From Seminavis robusta (Eukaryota; Bacillariophyta; Bacillariophyceae; Naviculales; Naviculaceae), in the NCBI GenBank assembly GCA_903772945.1, contig CAICTM010000403.1, forward strand, positions 1-64,000: a stretch of DNA of 64,000 nt. The letters run 5' to 3'. Under the pieces are notes generated by a model. That model ran no database searches. It was not told the origin of the DNA and worked only from the letters and a program-made list of their open reading frames with translations. The translations under genes and the position numbers were made by a program. Positions within the stretch are counted from its first letter, which is position 1, and the number at the start of each line of letters is the position of its first letter. Positions 52,176 to 63,700 of this stretch are shown in pieces.

Positions 52176-53970
52176 ATGACGACAATTTCCACCAATGCAC
52201 TGCTTTTCTTGGCGACAATGGTCCCATCGGTGGCGGCCTTTGTCCCTGCAAGCCTCATCAATCAAAGGCAGTCGCAATCCACTCTTGCCATGATGGATCC
52301 TGCGTTGGCGATGGACACGTTTGCTTCTGCCAATAATATGATGACGACGATGGATCATTCCACTGCCATGGCAACATCTTCCAATGTCTTGTCGTTTGCC
52401 GATCAAGGCCAAAACTTGGCAGGCATCTTCTTCCAAGCATCACTGCTACCCTACTTGCTCTTTCTCTACTTTCTGAGCTTCAAGGCAAACCGAATATCCG
52501 ATCTGGGAAACTTTGGCTTTCAATTTGTTTTGCTCTTTGTCGTTTCCACCATTCCTTCGGGAATCATCTCCAAGGCTGTCTATGGCATTTCATTGGCCAA
52601 TGTCGACTGGTTACATGGTGGAGCCGAGACGTTGTTGACGGCAGCCAATATACTCATTGTAGGTACAAAAGAAAGAAAGACAGAAAAATGTGCAACTCGA
52701 TCTATCTGATGGATTGATTTGCTTGCTTGTTATCCCTGCAAACTCATATGTATCTTTGATTCTGCTTTCACAAACTAACCCATACTATATACTCAAGGTA
52801 CTTGGATTCAAAGAAGCCATGACAACCCCAAAAGCCGATATTGAACCCATGGGAAAGTACCGTAATATTGCTCTGGGTGCCTTCGCTGTCTTTGCCGTCT
52901 TTTGTGCATTGGGACCCAACATTGGCTTTGAAGCACATTCCGCCTTTCTCTTTGGAGCCGGGGATTTGCCAACCACTTGGACTGCCTCGTTGCCATGGGT
53001 CACACATCCAGAACCAGAAAATGCACTATCGATCCCCACCTGGATGATTCACTTTTCATCCGTCTTTGAATATCTATTTGCCATGAGTCTCGTCTGGAAG
53101 TATTCCGAAACGACTGGCAATGAAAAGTGGAAAGGACTCACATGGGGCATGTTGCCATTGCATGCATCGGGTATCTGCGCCTGCACATATCACTGGTTCT
53201 ACAATGATCCATCTCTGCAGTTCTTGGTCACATCGCAAGCAGGACTAACCTTGTTGGGAAACATTACCTGCATGATTGCTGCATTTCGAATTGCGAGGAG
53301 CAACGGATGGACACTCTCCGATCTCAACCCCTTTCCCAAATCCAATACGAGTCCTTCGGGATTGGTCTCGGAAGGAATTTCCGCCATGCCATTGGAACTA
53401 TCCGAAGCAACCGAAACCAACGCCGTGCTGGCGGCCAAGTTGGTCGCATTGACGGTGCTCACGTCGTATGCCGTCAAGTATGGATCCCTCGGGTTGGATC
53501 TACCCTTTGAACCCAACAGCTTTGTTGCCGGTGCAATGATTGTGGGATTCCCCGCAATTACCGCCTACCAATACGCAAACCTGTCCAAGGAGAGTGAGGA
53601 AGATTCCATTTTTGACTTTATGAAGGGGGACGGCGAGAACAAACCAAGTTTGAGCATGGATGACATTAAAAAGTACGGAGTTGCTGGAACCGTGGCCTAT
53701 GTGCTGACGGAATTGGCCTTTTGGATTGTGGCATTTCCAGTGGCATCCACTGCCTTGTATCAGTCCACTGGACACTGGCCTGATGTTGTGAACGACAATA
53801 CCGACAGAACGGCAGTCCTCGCATTTATCTTTGCGGGCGCCAACATCGCCCGAGCGCTGGTCCCACTGCGATTTGGGGCAGCTCTGGCACTGGCACCTTG
53901 GGTCGATGAGAATATTATCAATCGAGGAGGTGATTCGGCGGAAGCCACCGGTGATTCTTCAAACCCGTAA
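52176..53970 (+). CDS. Plastid membrane protein, DUF3593-DUF2499-DUF1279 fusion
   Basis: Exons 52176-52658 and 52798-53970 give 551 residues; the junction restores NILIVLGF. The N-terminus (NALLFLATMVPSVAAF|VPA) is a signal peptide plus ASAFAP-type site. Residues 83-165 match DUF3593 (FFQASLLPYLLFLYFL, IPSGIISKAVYG, WLHGGAETLLT). Residues 238-322 match DUF2499/Ycf49-like (SIPTWMIHFSSVFEYLFAM, then LPLHASGICACTYHWFYN). Residues 450-530 match DUF1279 (DDIKKYGVAGTVAYVLTELAFW). Multiple TM helices run throughout. DUF2499 and DUF3593 proteins are conserved from cyanobacteria to plants and associated with photosynthetic membranes, with poorly known function. DUF1279 is usually a separate mitochondrial or plastid protein, so the triple fusion is notable. 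Confidence 0.85.
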
Positions 53971-54278
53971 CCATACAAACAATAACTAGCTAGGTAGATC
54001 TATTCTACTAGTCGCTACTCTCTATTGGTAAAGTTTGATTGATTGATGAGTGCAAGCCTGGAAAGAGGCTCATTCAGGAATTGCATCATTGCAGTTGTAC
54101 CGTACCAGCCTCACCTCGAAAAGTGACGGTAGCACTACCGGTATGTCTTCTGGCTAGCAAGAGCCTTTGAAGTTGCCATTGTAGAGGCCCAAGTTGGAAC
54201 TCAATTAGTCTTCAGTTAGCTAAACAGTTTGCTGAATGTGTGCAGAGCGAATACTCTAGGGTTGATGTGAGCTTGGGC

Positions 54279-54767
54279 TCAATCATTCCTTTCCCATGGC
54301 CAGCCTTTGCCGACCTTCTGATCCGAGTCACTACTGCTGTCGTCATACTGCTGTGATGACGCACCAAATGTGGCAGAGATACTGACAGTTGCTTGCAAAT
54401 CCTTGAGGCGTCGTTGTCCTTCGTTGAGAGCCCTTTTCCGGTTCCAGGCATCGCCCTCGTTCTTCATGGCGCTAAACTCTTTCTTGATTTGCGACGTAAG
54501 CTCCTTTCGATCTGAAAGCGGCCGAACTGTTCTAAGGAATTGGCGATACAACGTCAACACGGTTTGTCGGTGCACAAAGTCTCGATAGGAAGGCACTTCT
54601 TCGATACGACGAAATCGGCGCCGCTTGGTGGTCTTGGTAGTTTTGGCCCCCTCGTCAGGCGGTGATGGCGAATCATTCGAGAACCTGTGCACTGCATGAT
54701 CCATCAATGCCAGACTGTGCCGTCGACGGCATCTAATGGTATTGGCAAAAAGCCGGGAAAGCATCAT
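54279..54767 (-). CDS. LYR-motif (LYRM2-like) mitochondrial protein
   Basis: Single exon, 162 residues from ATG 54767 (MMLSRLFANTIRCRRRH), an Arg-rich, acid-poor presequence typical of mitochondrial import. The core YRDFVHRQTVLTLYRQFLRT contains the LYR tripeptide, followed by IKKEFSAMKN and a helix ending RRLKDLQATV; this spacing matches LYRM2-type Complex1_LYR proteins. LYR proteins bind acyl carrier protein and help assemble respiratory complexes or deliver Fe-S clusters. The Ser/Asp-rich tail is not conserved. A second in-frame ATG at 54764 is equally possible. Confidence 0.82.
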   Translation of the reverse strand: MMLSRLFANTIRCRRRHSLALMDHAVHRFSNDSPSPPDEGAKTTKTTKRRRFRRIEEVPSYRDFVHRQTVLTLYRQFLRTVRPLSDRKELTSQIKKEFSAMKNEGDAWNRKRALNEGQRRLKDLQATVSISATFGASSQQYDDSSSDSDQKVGKGWPWERND

Positions 54768-54844
54768 CGTCTATTGAAGCAGGATCAAGTGCTTTGACCG
54801 TACATGTAGCAGGCGACAAACCAGGGGTGGATGGGTGGATGGAG

Positions 54845-55310
54845 TCAGCAAGCCAGTAGAGATGCTAAATGTATCTAAGTGGAGTTCATTGAACTGTATC
54901 TGCGACCATTCCGTGATCAGCAGATCAACACAAACTGAAAAGCCAGCTAGCTAGGTAGTACATGTAGAGGGTGCTGCCAAAGCATGGTTTTAAAAAGGTG
55001 AACCCTTGTGGCTATCCCACAAAAGAATCTTTGTGGTTTTACCAAGAGCAATGCAATGACTGTCTACCAGTACTTCCTCAGTGAGCAGGTTGGTCCTTCA
55101 GTGATTCGATTCAGGTCATCCCTTCACTAATTCTCAACATCACTTTCACCCCGGTTGCTACCAGAACCATACCAGCACATGCAAGATGCAAACAGTTTTA
55201 AAAGGTAGAATGCATGGACCTACATCATGTGCATGCACATGTACCAGTACTAGCTAGAAAAGTAGTATGATGGAGCTACAGCAGCAGGTATGGTATTGGC
55301 TTGGAACAGG
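54845..55310 (+). repeat. Duplicated intergenic block, copy 1
   Basis: Shares long collinear stretches with 56925-57305: GCCAGTAGAGATGCTAAA, CACAAAAGAATCTTTGTGG, CCAAGAGCAATGCAATG, CCAGCACATGCAAGATGC and GATGGAGCTACAGCAGCAGG. The copies have diverged by many indels. They flank the MAPEG gene. The rest of 54768-55576 holds no recognised gene. Confidence 0.85.
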
Positions 55311-55576
55311 TTCATCATTGATCAAATTGATCAAAGACCGCATGAATGGCTTCGTTCGAAACTGGTCGTACAACGCAGCTGTGGGACAAGGGGCCTTAAC
55401 TAACGATTATTTTGACAGTACACGGTAATGGCTGTGCATGGCTTTGCTTCATAAAATACATTTTTGTTGCAGGTGCATGTACCGGTATTTGCTCTTCTAG
55501 AGCAGATTTCTTCTTGTGCCGCGAGGTCTCGCTCCATTTGAGAAACTACTCATTACAAGTAGCATTCAGTACAGAA

Positions 55577-56223
55577 TTACAGCTCCGATTTTGTCACTCC
55601 ACCCATAGGGACTTGCATTAGGATATTTCCAGCAATAGCCATATTAATCACAACGCCGACCGTCCACACCACGGCTCTCCAAGGTTGAATTCGGACAAAG
55701 GCGTAAATGACAAAATGCAAAATGCGACTGTAGACAAAAATCACGAGTGCTTGGGGAGCCCAATCCGGCATTTCGTCCACCAGAGTCCAAGCATAGGCTA
55801 CCAATAGGAATTGAGCTTCATTTTCGCAAGCGTTGCGTGCCATGCATTGGAAACGAACCATGTCGTTCATGGTGCGGTAGGGGCCGGCGAAACTACCCAT
55901 GGAGTAGTAAAGGATTGGATACAACCATCTGCCATGCCACTGATCGAGTTGCGCTTCCGGAGTGGTTTCCTCTTCTCCAAACTTGCCCTTCAATTCGTTG
56001 GCAATCTGGAAAGAATTGAATTGAATAGAATAACGTGGGCATTACAGTACGTAGTTACATGTAGTCAAACGAAGAACCCTGGACTTGACACGCCATACAA
56101 CTTGCAATCATCTGTACTTACGCGCACGCGAACGACCAGAAGATGAGTGATCATCATCTTCATCACCAGAACGGCGGAGGCCCAGGCCCATGTTTTCATG
56201 TAGGTATCCATATCGACAGCCAT
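55577..56223 (-). CDS. MAPEG-family membrane protein
   Basis: Exons 56122-56223 and 55577-56005 (CGC|GTAAGT donor, CTTTCCAG|ATTG acceptor) encode 176 residues. Four hydrophobic helices are visible: 9-30 (TWAWASAVLVMKMMITHLLVV), about 60-75, 95-115 (FLLVAYAWTLVDEM) and 125-165. The loop MNDMVRFQCMARNACENEAQFLL corresponds to the R(x)3-R..H.ND.EN..FL signature of MAPEG proteins; ENEAQFL is the best-kept part. MAPEG members are ER-membrane glutathione transferases and leukotriene or prostaglandin synthases. His and the paired Asn-Asp are altered here (RNACENE), so activity is uncertain. It lies between two copies of a duplicated intergenic block. Confidence 0.75.
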
Positions 56224-56369
56224 GGTTAGCAATGTTTCTTGACTTAGCAATTGATGTTGGGAAGGAAGGGTTGTGGATGTTGTGGAACAAACCCACAAGC
56301 ATGAAAGAGAAATCACGCCGTGCTGTGAGTCCACCAGGAAGGTACCTGGTGACGTAATGAAGTCGTGTT

Positions 56370-56690
56370 TTCTTGAAAGTCGCGAAAATCGCTAAACGTC
56401 GCGTTCTTTCGCGACTTTATAGTCGTTAGCGACTTCACCACGACTCCACCGCGACTTTACCGCGACTATTACCACGACTTTTGCGAATACCGCGACTTCT
56501 GCGCGATTTTACTGTGCAAAACCCTGTATTTTACAACGACTTTACCGCGACTTTTAGCGCGACTTTAAAGTGGTTCACGACTTTACCGTGACTTTACAGC
56601 GATTTTATCGCGACTTTAAAAGCGACTTTCGCGACTTTAAAGCGACTTTATAACGACTTTTGCTTATAACGCGACTAACCATCGCCAACC
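56370..56690 (+). repeat. Degenerate GCGACTTTA repeat field
   Basis: About 320 bases made of more than 20 variants of the 9-10-mer (C)GCGACTTTA (CGCGACTTTA, ACGACTTTA, GCGACTTTT and relatives) at irregular spacing, nearly all on one strand. It lies 150 bp upstream of the MAPEG start on the opposite strand. Not a clean microsatellite; it looks like repeated slippage and drift of a seed. Confidence 0.9.
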
Positions 56691-56819
56691 AGGCGCCTTC
56701 CAGGAAAGGCAAAAGAGAAGTTTTCCTGTGCAATCGCGTCAAAGATCTTTACATCTCCATCACATGTAAGGACTGGTACCAGTGCGACTGTAACTATTAC
56801 TGCATGCATACTTGCATAG

Positions 56820-56935
56820 TATTTACAGTATGTGCGATGGGCGATGGAAAAAGGTGATGGAGTCTTGCATAGTATTTACAATACACCCGTAGGCGATGGG
56901 CGATGGAAAAAGGTGATGGAGTCGCTCTAAAGCCA
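56820..56935 (+). repeat. Tandem duplication GCGATGGGCGATGGAAAAAGG
   Basis: Two copies of about 50 bp share GGCGATGGGCGATGGAAAAA-type sequence, GTGATGGAGTC and CATAGTATTTACA, immediately before the second copy of the intergenic block. Confidence 0.75.
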
Positions 56936-57305
56936 GTAGAGATGCTAAAAAGATATCAAGTGCGGACTTCATGATCTGGACCCTTCCATTATTTAAAACA
57001 AAGGGAGGGTTTTAAAAAAGCATGAACCCAACTATAGCTAGCCCACAAAAGAATCTTTGTGGTTGTAACCAAGAGCAATGCAATGTTTGTCTACCAGTGC
57101 TTCCTCGGTGAACAGGTTGTTCCTTCAGTGATTCTGGTCGTCCCTTTACTAATTCTCTCACACCACTTTCACGCTGTTTCTATGTACCAGCACATGCAAG
57201 ATGCCAACAGTTTTGCACTAGACTGTATGGATCTGCACCAATACTAGAAAGTAGACTAGTAGGATGGAGCTACAGCAGCAGGTATGGCTTGGAACATGAA
57301 CATGA
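56925..57305 (+). repeat. Duplicated intergenic block, copy 2
   Basis: Collinear with 54845-55310. Same orientation, shorter by about 90 bp. Confidence 0.85.
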
Positions 57306-57449
57306 AGTACGGTAGATACGAAATTATTGTTTGATGCTCTAAATAGAGGTCATTTGATGTACTAATACCTAACGCATGTAACTAGCTCTGGTGGGTTCGA
57401 AGCCATCGAAGATCATTTTCCTAATCGTTGCTTTCCATTCACTCCTCTC

Positions 57450-60301
57450 TCACACATCGACTGAGACTTGGTTTGCGGCGCTTTCTGAACTATTGGTTTG
57501 ATCGGGGCTGCTTTGAGTGGTGCTCTCATCCTTGTGCGCTGACTCCCCAATCTTTTTAGCAAACCCATAGTCGCTTGAAACTGTTGACATTGTTTCCATA
57601 CCAGTTGTTGGTAACTGCAGCCAGTATGTTTGCATTTCACCCTTTCCCTTTGCATGGACCTTTCCTTCTCGGGGTGTCAACCAGGTTGACTTGCCCTTCG
57701 CAGTCAGACAATCAAATGTAGACCGGCTCACTTGAATTCGACCCTTCAATCCATTGGATTCCATCCTGCTGGCAGTGTTCTGTGATAGCAGCAATATTAC
57801 AGTTCAGTAAGACCAACTGGTGCCCAATAGAAAACGAACAAATCCTGGCAGGAACAGGAGCACATTTGAGGGAAATTTACCATGGTGTCACCAAAGAGCT
57901 GGGAGAGTTGGAGGAGACAGCAAGAAGCAAAGATGAGATATTATCAGCAAGGTGACGTGGGAACGTGTTGCTGTTGTTTCGGCATACCTGAAATCGCCCC
58001 TTCTCTCCACGGAGCACACCTCCTGTCACAGGACCACTATGCAGACCTCCCCGAAGCTTCAAGTCCGTTGTATCAGCTCCCAACTTGTCAACGAGGCTGC
58101 TTGTAACCTCGTCCATCTTTTGCATGCAGCTGTTGGCAAACTTGGCCATAATAACTGCGTGGTCCTCCTGCGGCAGGGGAATGCCTGTGACAGCCACATA
58201 ACTACAGTCAATGATTGTGGAAAAGTGTAAGGAGCTTGAGAACAAAACCAGCATGCATCCGCTTAGAACAACTTACCAATCCCCCACAGTTTCGACTTTA
58301 AACACTTTCTTCTTTTTGGCCAGGTGGTCAAACTCATTGTAGATTGCTTCCAACAGGTCAAACACCTCTGTGGGTGTCCTCGTACTGCTCCACTGGGTAA
58401 AACCTAGGGTATAAATACGGGGATAGTATGGTAAGGACAGTATACACTTTTGCATCCTCGACAAAAAAGTCCAGCCTCTTACCTGCCAAGTCCGCAAACA
58501 TGATTGTAGTTTCCTGGTAGACTTGAGCAATATGCCTGTTGTCTTGACTGGGACCATCAGTGCCTCCATCTCCATTACTAGCTTGGCTTTCCCTGATAGT
58601 CTGAAGCTTCCAGTTGCTTTGCTCTGGCTTTTTGATGTGTTTCTTGGTAGTTTCTTCGTAGATTTGGTCTCTTACAGTAGAAGGAAATAGGCTTGACTGT
58701 CATGAAAATAGCAACAACACGAAAGGGAATCAGCCAGTATTCTAGATTCATGAATATCAACAAAGCAGACAAACCTCGCTCTTACCACAATTGCACCTGA
58801 TGCCAAAGCTCTCTCCATGACAATTCTCTGCCTGCGGGCAATTACCCAGTCATAGACAACGAATACAAAACTGATTGCCAAAACCAGAACTCAAAATGAG
58901 TGCATGTAAAAAAGAGGAAGTAATACACCACAGACTGAAACGATCAACTTACCTCGTAAAGGCAAAAACACAAATCACAAGCACCAGCATCAGCACTGGC
59001 TGGTTGTCAATAAACTGATCCTCTGTTTCTTGAGAAGGATAGACACGGAGAAAGTAGCGTGAATAGTCTCCATTCAAATCCACTGACGTATAGGACCTGG
59101 TCTGTGGCCCTTTCTTCTGGGTAATGTATTCGGTTATGTCCGCAGAAACCTCCAGGTAGTCGAACTTTGTGTCATGTAGATCGCCATCTCCCAAGTAAAC
59201 GGCTTCTCGACCATCAATACGGTACGAAAAGGACTGATTGTGATTGTTTTCAATGACGCAAATGATTCCTCGAGCATTCGACGGCAAAATGTCCTTAAAG
59301 TACAAGATCCAGTAGAAATTCGTCGCCAAGATGCCCACAACCTTGCGAGTTTTGACATTGAACGAGTCAAAGACAGGGTATCCCACGGAACTGGTGGGAT
59401 CCCCGATAAACTCATCAAAGTCGGCTCGAAACTGTCCATGCGACAGAAACAGCTGATAAGCAAAACCTGTTTGCCCCAGGTGCTCTTCGTTGAGGTTGGA
59501 GGCGAATTCGATCACTGCTTGAGCCGTGTTCACAGTGGCATTATAGGCGCCCTTTCCAGAGGGGTGTGTCAAGAGATTCACCAACAGAACGGAATGAAGA
59601 GGAATGGCAGGAGTCATCTGCCAAATGGGCAAATAAGGGCCTGCTCCTGGTTCGGCTGGGGGTGTGGAACCATCCGCCTGAATGTCCTTGATGGTGAGTG
59701 GGAGTGGCGAAGGATCTTCGAATTCGACCACCTGATAGTCCAGTCCCAAAATTGCATCTTGAATGAGGCGTTGTTCCGTGTCGGCATCCATGCACTGTGG
59801 GTAATGACCAATGGTCTCGCCCACATAAGCTTCCCAACCTGGACGCGTTTCGTCTGTGATCAATGGATAAAAGTTGATGACTGGTGCTCCTCCCAAAATA
59901 CGCGTGTTGGCGCCTCGGACTTCAAAATCAGGCAGAGTCACATTGGGAAAGACAGATCCGGTCACAAAGGCATGATTGGTGTAGGCAATGGAGAGCGAGT
60001 CCAAAGCTTCCAAGTACCTCTCCACAGACTGATGAAAGGACTCGATGATCTTGAGCGCATTGGCCTGGTAGTCATGTTCAAAGTCATCTTTTTGGTCCTT
60101 GCGAAGCAACACGTACACACCCACCGACACGAGCGCCGCAGTCACCAACAACACCACAAAGACCACAATACGGAGCCACCGAACAGCTTCATTCTCCTTC
60201 TGAGCCAACTTTTTGCGCTCTTCTACTAGGTCTTGATTCGCCTTCTTGTCATCGTTTCTATGGCTACCAACAGATTCATCGTCGTATGTCTCCATTGCCA
60301 T
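57450..60301 (-). CDS. Membrane-bound class III nucleotidyl cyclase (receptor type)
   Basis: Seven exons (58953-60301, 58786-58870, 58483-58696, 58277-58403, 57988-58201, 57881-57898, 57450-57779) encode 778 residues. A charged cytosolic N-terminus is followed by TM1 at about 44-66, a 365-residue extracellular sensor with CHASE-like layout, TM2 at about 432-457, then the cyclase domain at about 540-690. Metal aspartates lie in MFADLAGFT and ETVGDCYVAV; the transition-state Asn/Arg are in NTASRMESNG. Of the base-selecting positions, Glu (KVETVGD) is of guanylate type, but the usual Cys (RYCLFGDT) is Gln (RFQLFGDT), so ATP versus GTP use is open. Exon 6 is an 18-bp micro-exon (LFGDTM). Ligand and pathway unknown. 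Confidence 0.9.
57881..57898 (-). other. 18-bp micro-exon of the cyclase gene
   Basis: Encodes LFGDTM exactly in frame between CTCCCAG| and |GTAAATT. Without it the cyclase loses an invariant beta-strand/turn (FGDT) next to the catalytic Asn. Confidence 0.85.
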
Positions 60302-60404
60302 GGTTGTTTCTTTTGAGATTGTGAGATGGACTTCTTTCAAAAGAAAATCAAGGTGGGTGCAGTTGGTTGGATGCCGGAGACAATGAGAAGAACGATCTGT
60401 TATA

Positions 60405-60535
60405 ACAATTCTGCAGAATCCCAAAATTCTGCAGAATTCAGAGAAAATATCTGCAGAAAAACAAATTCTGCAGAATTTTAATTTTTTTCTTATGCAATTC
60501 TGCAGAATTTTATTTTTCTGCAGAATTACGAGTCA
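60405..60535. repeat. Array of AATTCTGCAGAATT palindromes
   Basis: Within 130 bases the core TTCTGCAGAA occurs five to six times, plus partial copies (TCTGCAGAAAA), separated by A/T-rich spacers. It lies 100-230 bp upstream of the cyclase start on the opposite strand. The full 14-mer is a perfect palindrome. May be a transcription-factor site array or palindromic repeat expansion. Confidence 0.9.
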
Positions 60536-60766
60536 TAGGCCATTGAAGTCCTGAACCCAGTAAAGACACCACATGTTGTGGCTTTGCTACGCCTGATCAG
60601 CCATAGGTAATCACAATTTACTCATGAAACAAGAAGCAAAACTGCATGCTATCTTAGTTAATCTTGCTAGTTTTGCGATCGGGATCTCTGAATGAAAGCT
60701 TGTAGCATTATCCTTTCAATTACCACAAATTCAAGAGATTGGATCTAAATCTATTTGCTTTGAAAA

Positions 60767-63700
60767 ATGCCTTTTGTTGTAACTGACAAGTTTGTGGAGC
60801 GTCTTACGTGTGGTGGTGGTGATGGTGGCGGCTCAGAAGATGGAAATGTAGCCATAAGGGGCAGTGAACTTGCTGGTGCAACTGCTATTGAGAGTCAAGT
60901 TCCTGTTGCTGGCTCTGGCTCAGAAGATAGCAAAAAAGTGTACCGTGCTCTCTTCAACTTTCTAACCTTTGGTATCGAATCTGAAAACCTCCCACCTGGC
61001 TACAATGACGATGCAACTGCTTGCAAAAGAACCTCGAAGGAACCAAAGGATAAGTCTCGTAGTAAAGAGCTTGACCAAAACCAGTGGAAGGATATTGTTG
61101 ATTTCGTGGAAAGTTGGCATGCCGCCAAAAGTAAAAAAGCCAAAACAGCTATCATGAAGCAGAAAGGACAAGGAGGCAAAGGATATCGATTCATCCAGAG
61201 ATACCGAGTTACTACTATCAATTTACCTGATAACCAAGGAGAGAAAAAACAGTTAGAACGTTATGACACTGTACAGGAGACGCGCAACTTCAAGATGGTC
61301 CTGCTGACGTACCTACCAAGATTGCTCTTCCACAGCTGGAAATATTTGATGCATTGCTGCTGCTCATGCAATGGGATCAAATAATAAAGCACCAGATCCA
61401 ATCCATCGTATTCTTTGTCAGACTTATTGGAATGTGACATTGGAGCAAGTGCAACAGTTCATTCATTGAACCCAATTTCCAATACAACCAAGCCTCGGAT
61501 TCCCAAACCCGATGGGGCAAGGAAGCCCATTGTGTCGGGTGATTGGCGTGATCGCTTTCAAGCCGATCTCATTAACATGACCAAGCGGCCAGCAAACAAT
61601 ATTCACGGAGTGACCATGAGGTATCTCCTTGTTGTCAAAGATCACTTCTCTCAGTTTGTGCATCTTGCGGCCATTCCCAAAAAAGAAGCCAAGTACAATA
61701 TGTTGTCCATGAACTGGACAAATACTTTGCTATTGTTGTTATCCAAGAATTTTCCATACCGATAATGGCACTGAGTTCACAGCCGAACAGGTGTGTGAGT
61801 ATTGAAGATGCTCAATCCAAACTTGTTGCCAGTCACTGGAAGACCTCGCTGCCCAACAGACCAAGGCTCAGTGGAAAGACACAATGGTATTCTGAAGCCA
61901 CTGCTGGCACTGATAGAAGAGGAAGGACGTCAAGCAGGAACAAATGCCAACTGGGTTCAGCTTTTGCCAGGCTTCAAGCAACAATGAACTCAAGAATTAC
62001 AACTCGAACCCAAAATCTCTCACCTTATGGAATTGTATTCGGACGCAACTTTCACAACGACATTACGTGTGATGTTAACACCATTCGTCAATGCCGAACC
62101 GTTGTAGATATGCTGAATTTGGGAGAAGTTATTTCGCCTCGATTTAAGGAAGTTGCATTGCATATTGAAGATGGATTGGCAAGCAGTATTACTGATAAAA
62201 ACCGATTCATTTTCATTCCCACAGAAACAGAGAACGAAGCGCCCTTGAAGAAGTCAGCAGAAGCAGATCTGCCACTTGCATCGTTGGTGGCTAGTATGAC
62301 AAGCAAAACCCATGCTCCAACCAACACAAAGGAATCCAAGACGGAACCAGACCCCGTAGCTTGGCCTGAGCACATAAGCGGAAACAAAAAACTCCACCCA
62401 CGTCCTTCATTTTCAGCAGTACCCATCTCGAAACAACAGGAAGGGATATTGACGGCCAAGGCCGCCACCAGCATGACATCGCAGGAAGATTTACTAGCCA
62501 CCGAAGATTCGTTTGATATGGAGCCATTGCAATTGGAGTCATCACCCATCACACTGAGGCAGAGGGAGGATCCAATCGAAACACCACCAAACCAAAAGCC
62601 AGCCACATCATATGAAAGTAGTGAGGTGAAGGTACTGTCCCCAACAAAACAACCCGAAGCAGGTAAAAGCTGTCGCCTCAGTATTGAAGATGCCTTATCA
62701 AAGTTCGAAGGATACCACGCTGGTTGCTGGGAGAAGGAAAAACTCAAACCGCCACATGAAAGAACTATTGTGCCAACCTTTCGCACAAAAGTGAAAACCT
62801 TGATTGGAACTATAGGTCCATGCCAATCCTGTCCGCTGAGTAATGTTGGAGCAATGGTAATGATTGGAGAAGATTCGTATTGGAAACAGCTAGCTGACCG
62901 CCAATCTTGTCACTGGATGGAATATGCTGAGGTGGTATCTTTCTGTAATCTCCTGCATCACACATGTCATCCAAAACGAGTTCACCATTTGGTACTACGA
63001 CAAACACCAGTTGTGAAGGAACTAGCAAGAATGACATCCATGGACGACAAGCTAAACAGACTGCGATCTCTGGACTTACCTTCGCTAAGCAGAGATCATA
63101 CATCATCCATAATCTACACGATCGCGTATCAGAACAATCACTTCGCTGTTCTGGTAGCTATTCCAAAGAAGAGAACGTTGATTATCATGGATGGCTTTTT
63201 TGGAGGTGAATCTGTTTGGGGTGACTGGTTGTTGCTTTTTGTCTTTGCTATCACGGGCGGTGACAGTATTCGACCTGGATTGCGATCTTTGAAAATTAGC
63301 TACAGTGACCTCAGGGGTTCTTTTGAGGTAACAGCTGGAGCAGACTTACATCGAAGTGATCGCCATTGGTACTGCATCACAGCTAGTGATGCAGTCGATC
63401 AAACTGGAAACACAACTGAGTGCGGCTTTTTGGCCTGTGCGAACGTGTGGGCTCAAATATACAACTCCAAAGACCAGGATGGGGTTGCTCTCTTGGAGAC
63501 GTACAAAGCAAATGCTATCAAAGATGTCACTACAATTCGGCCTGCAATAGTCCAAAAATACAAAGGCATGGTGTCGGCATGGAGTGCCGTCGCAGGGCCA
63601 AGGGGGCTTCATATGAGAATTCGAGAGTCCAAAAAGAAGGAAAGAAACCCCAATCGATACCAAAAACCAATTCCAAGCTTTCAGTTGCCACTGAATAGTC

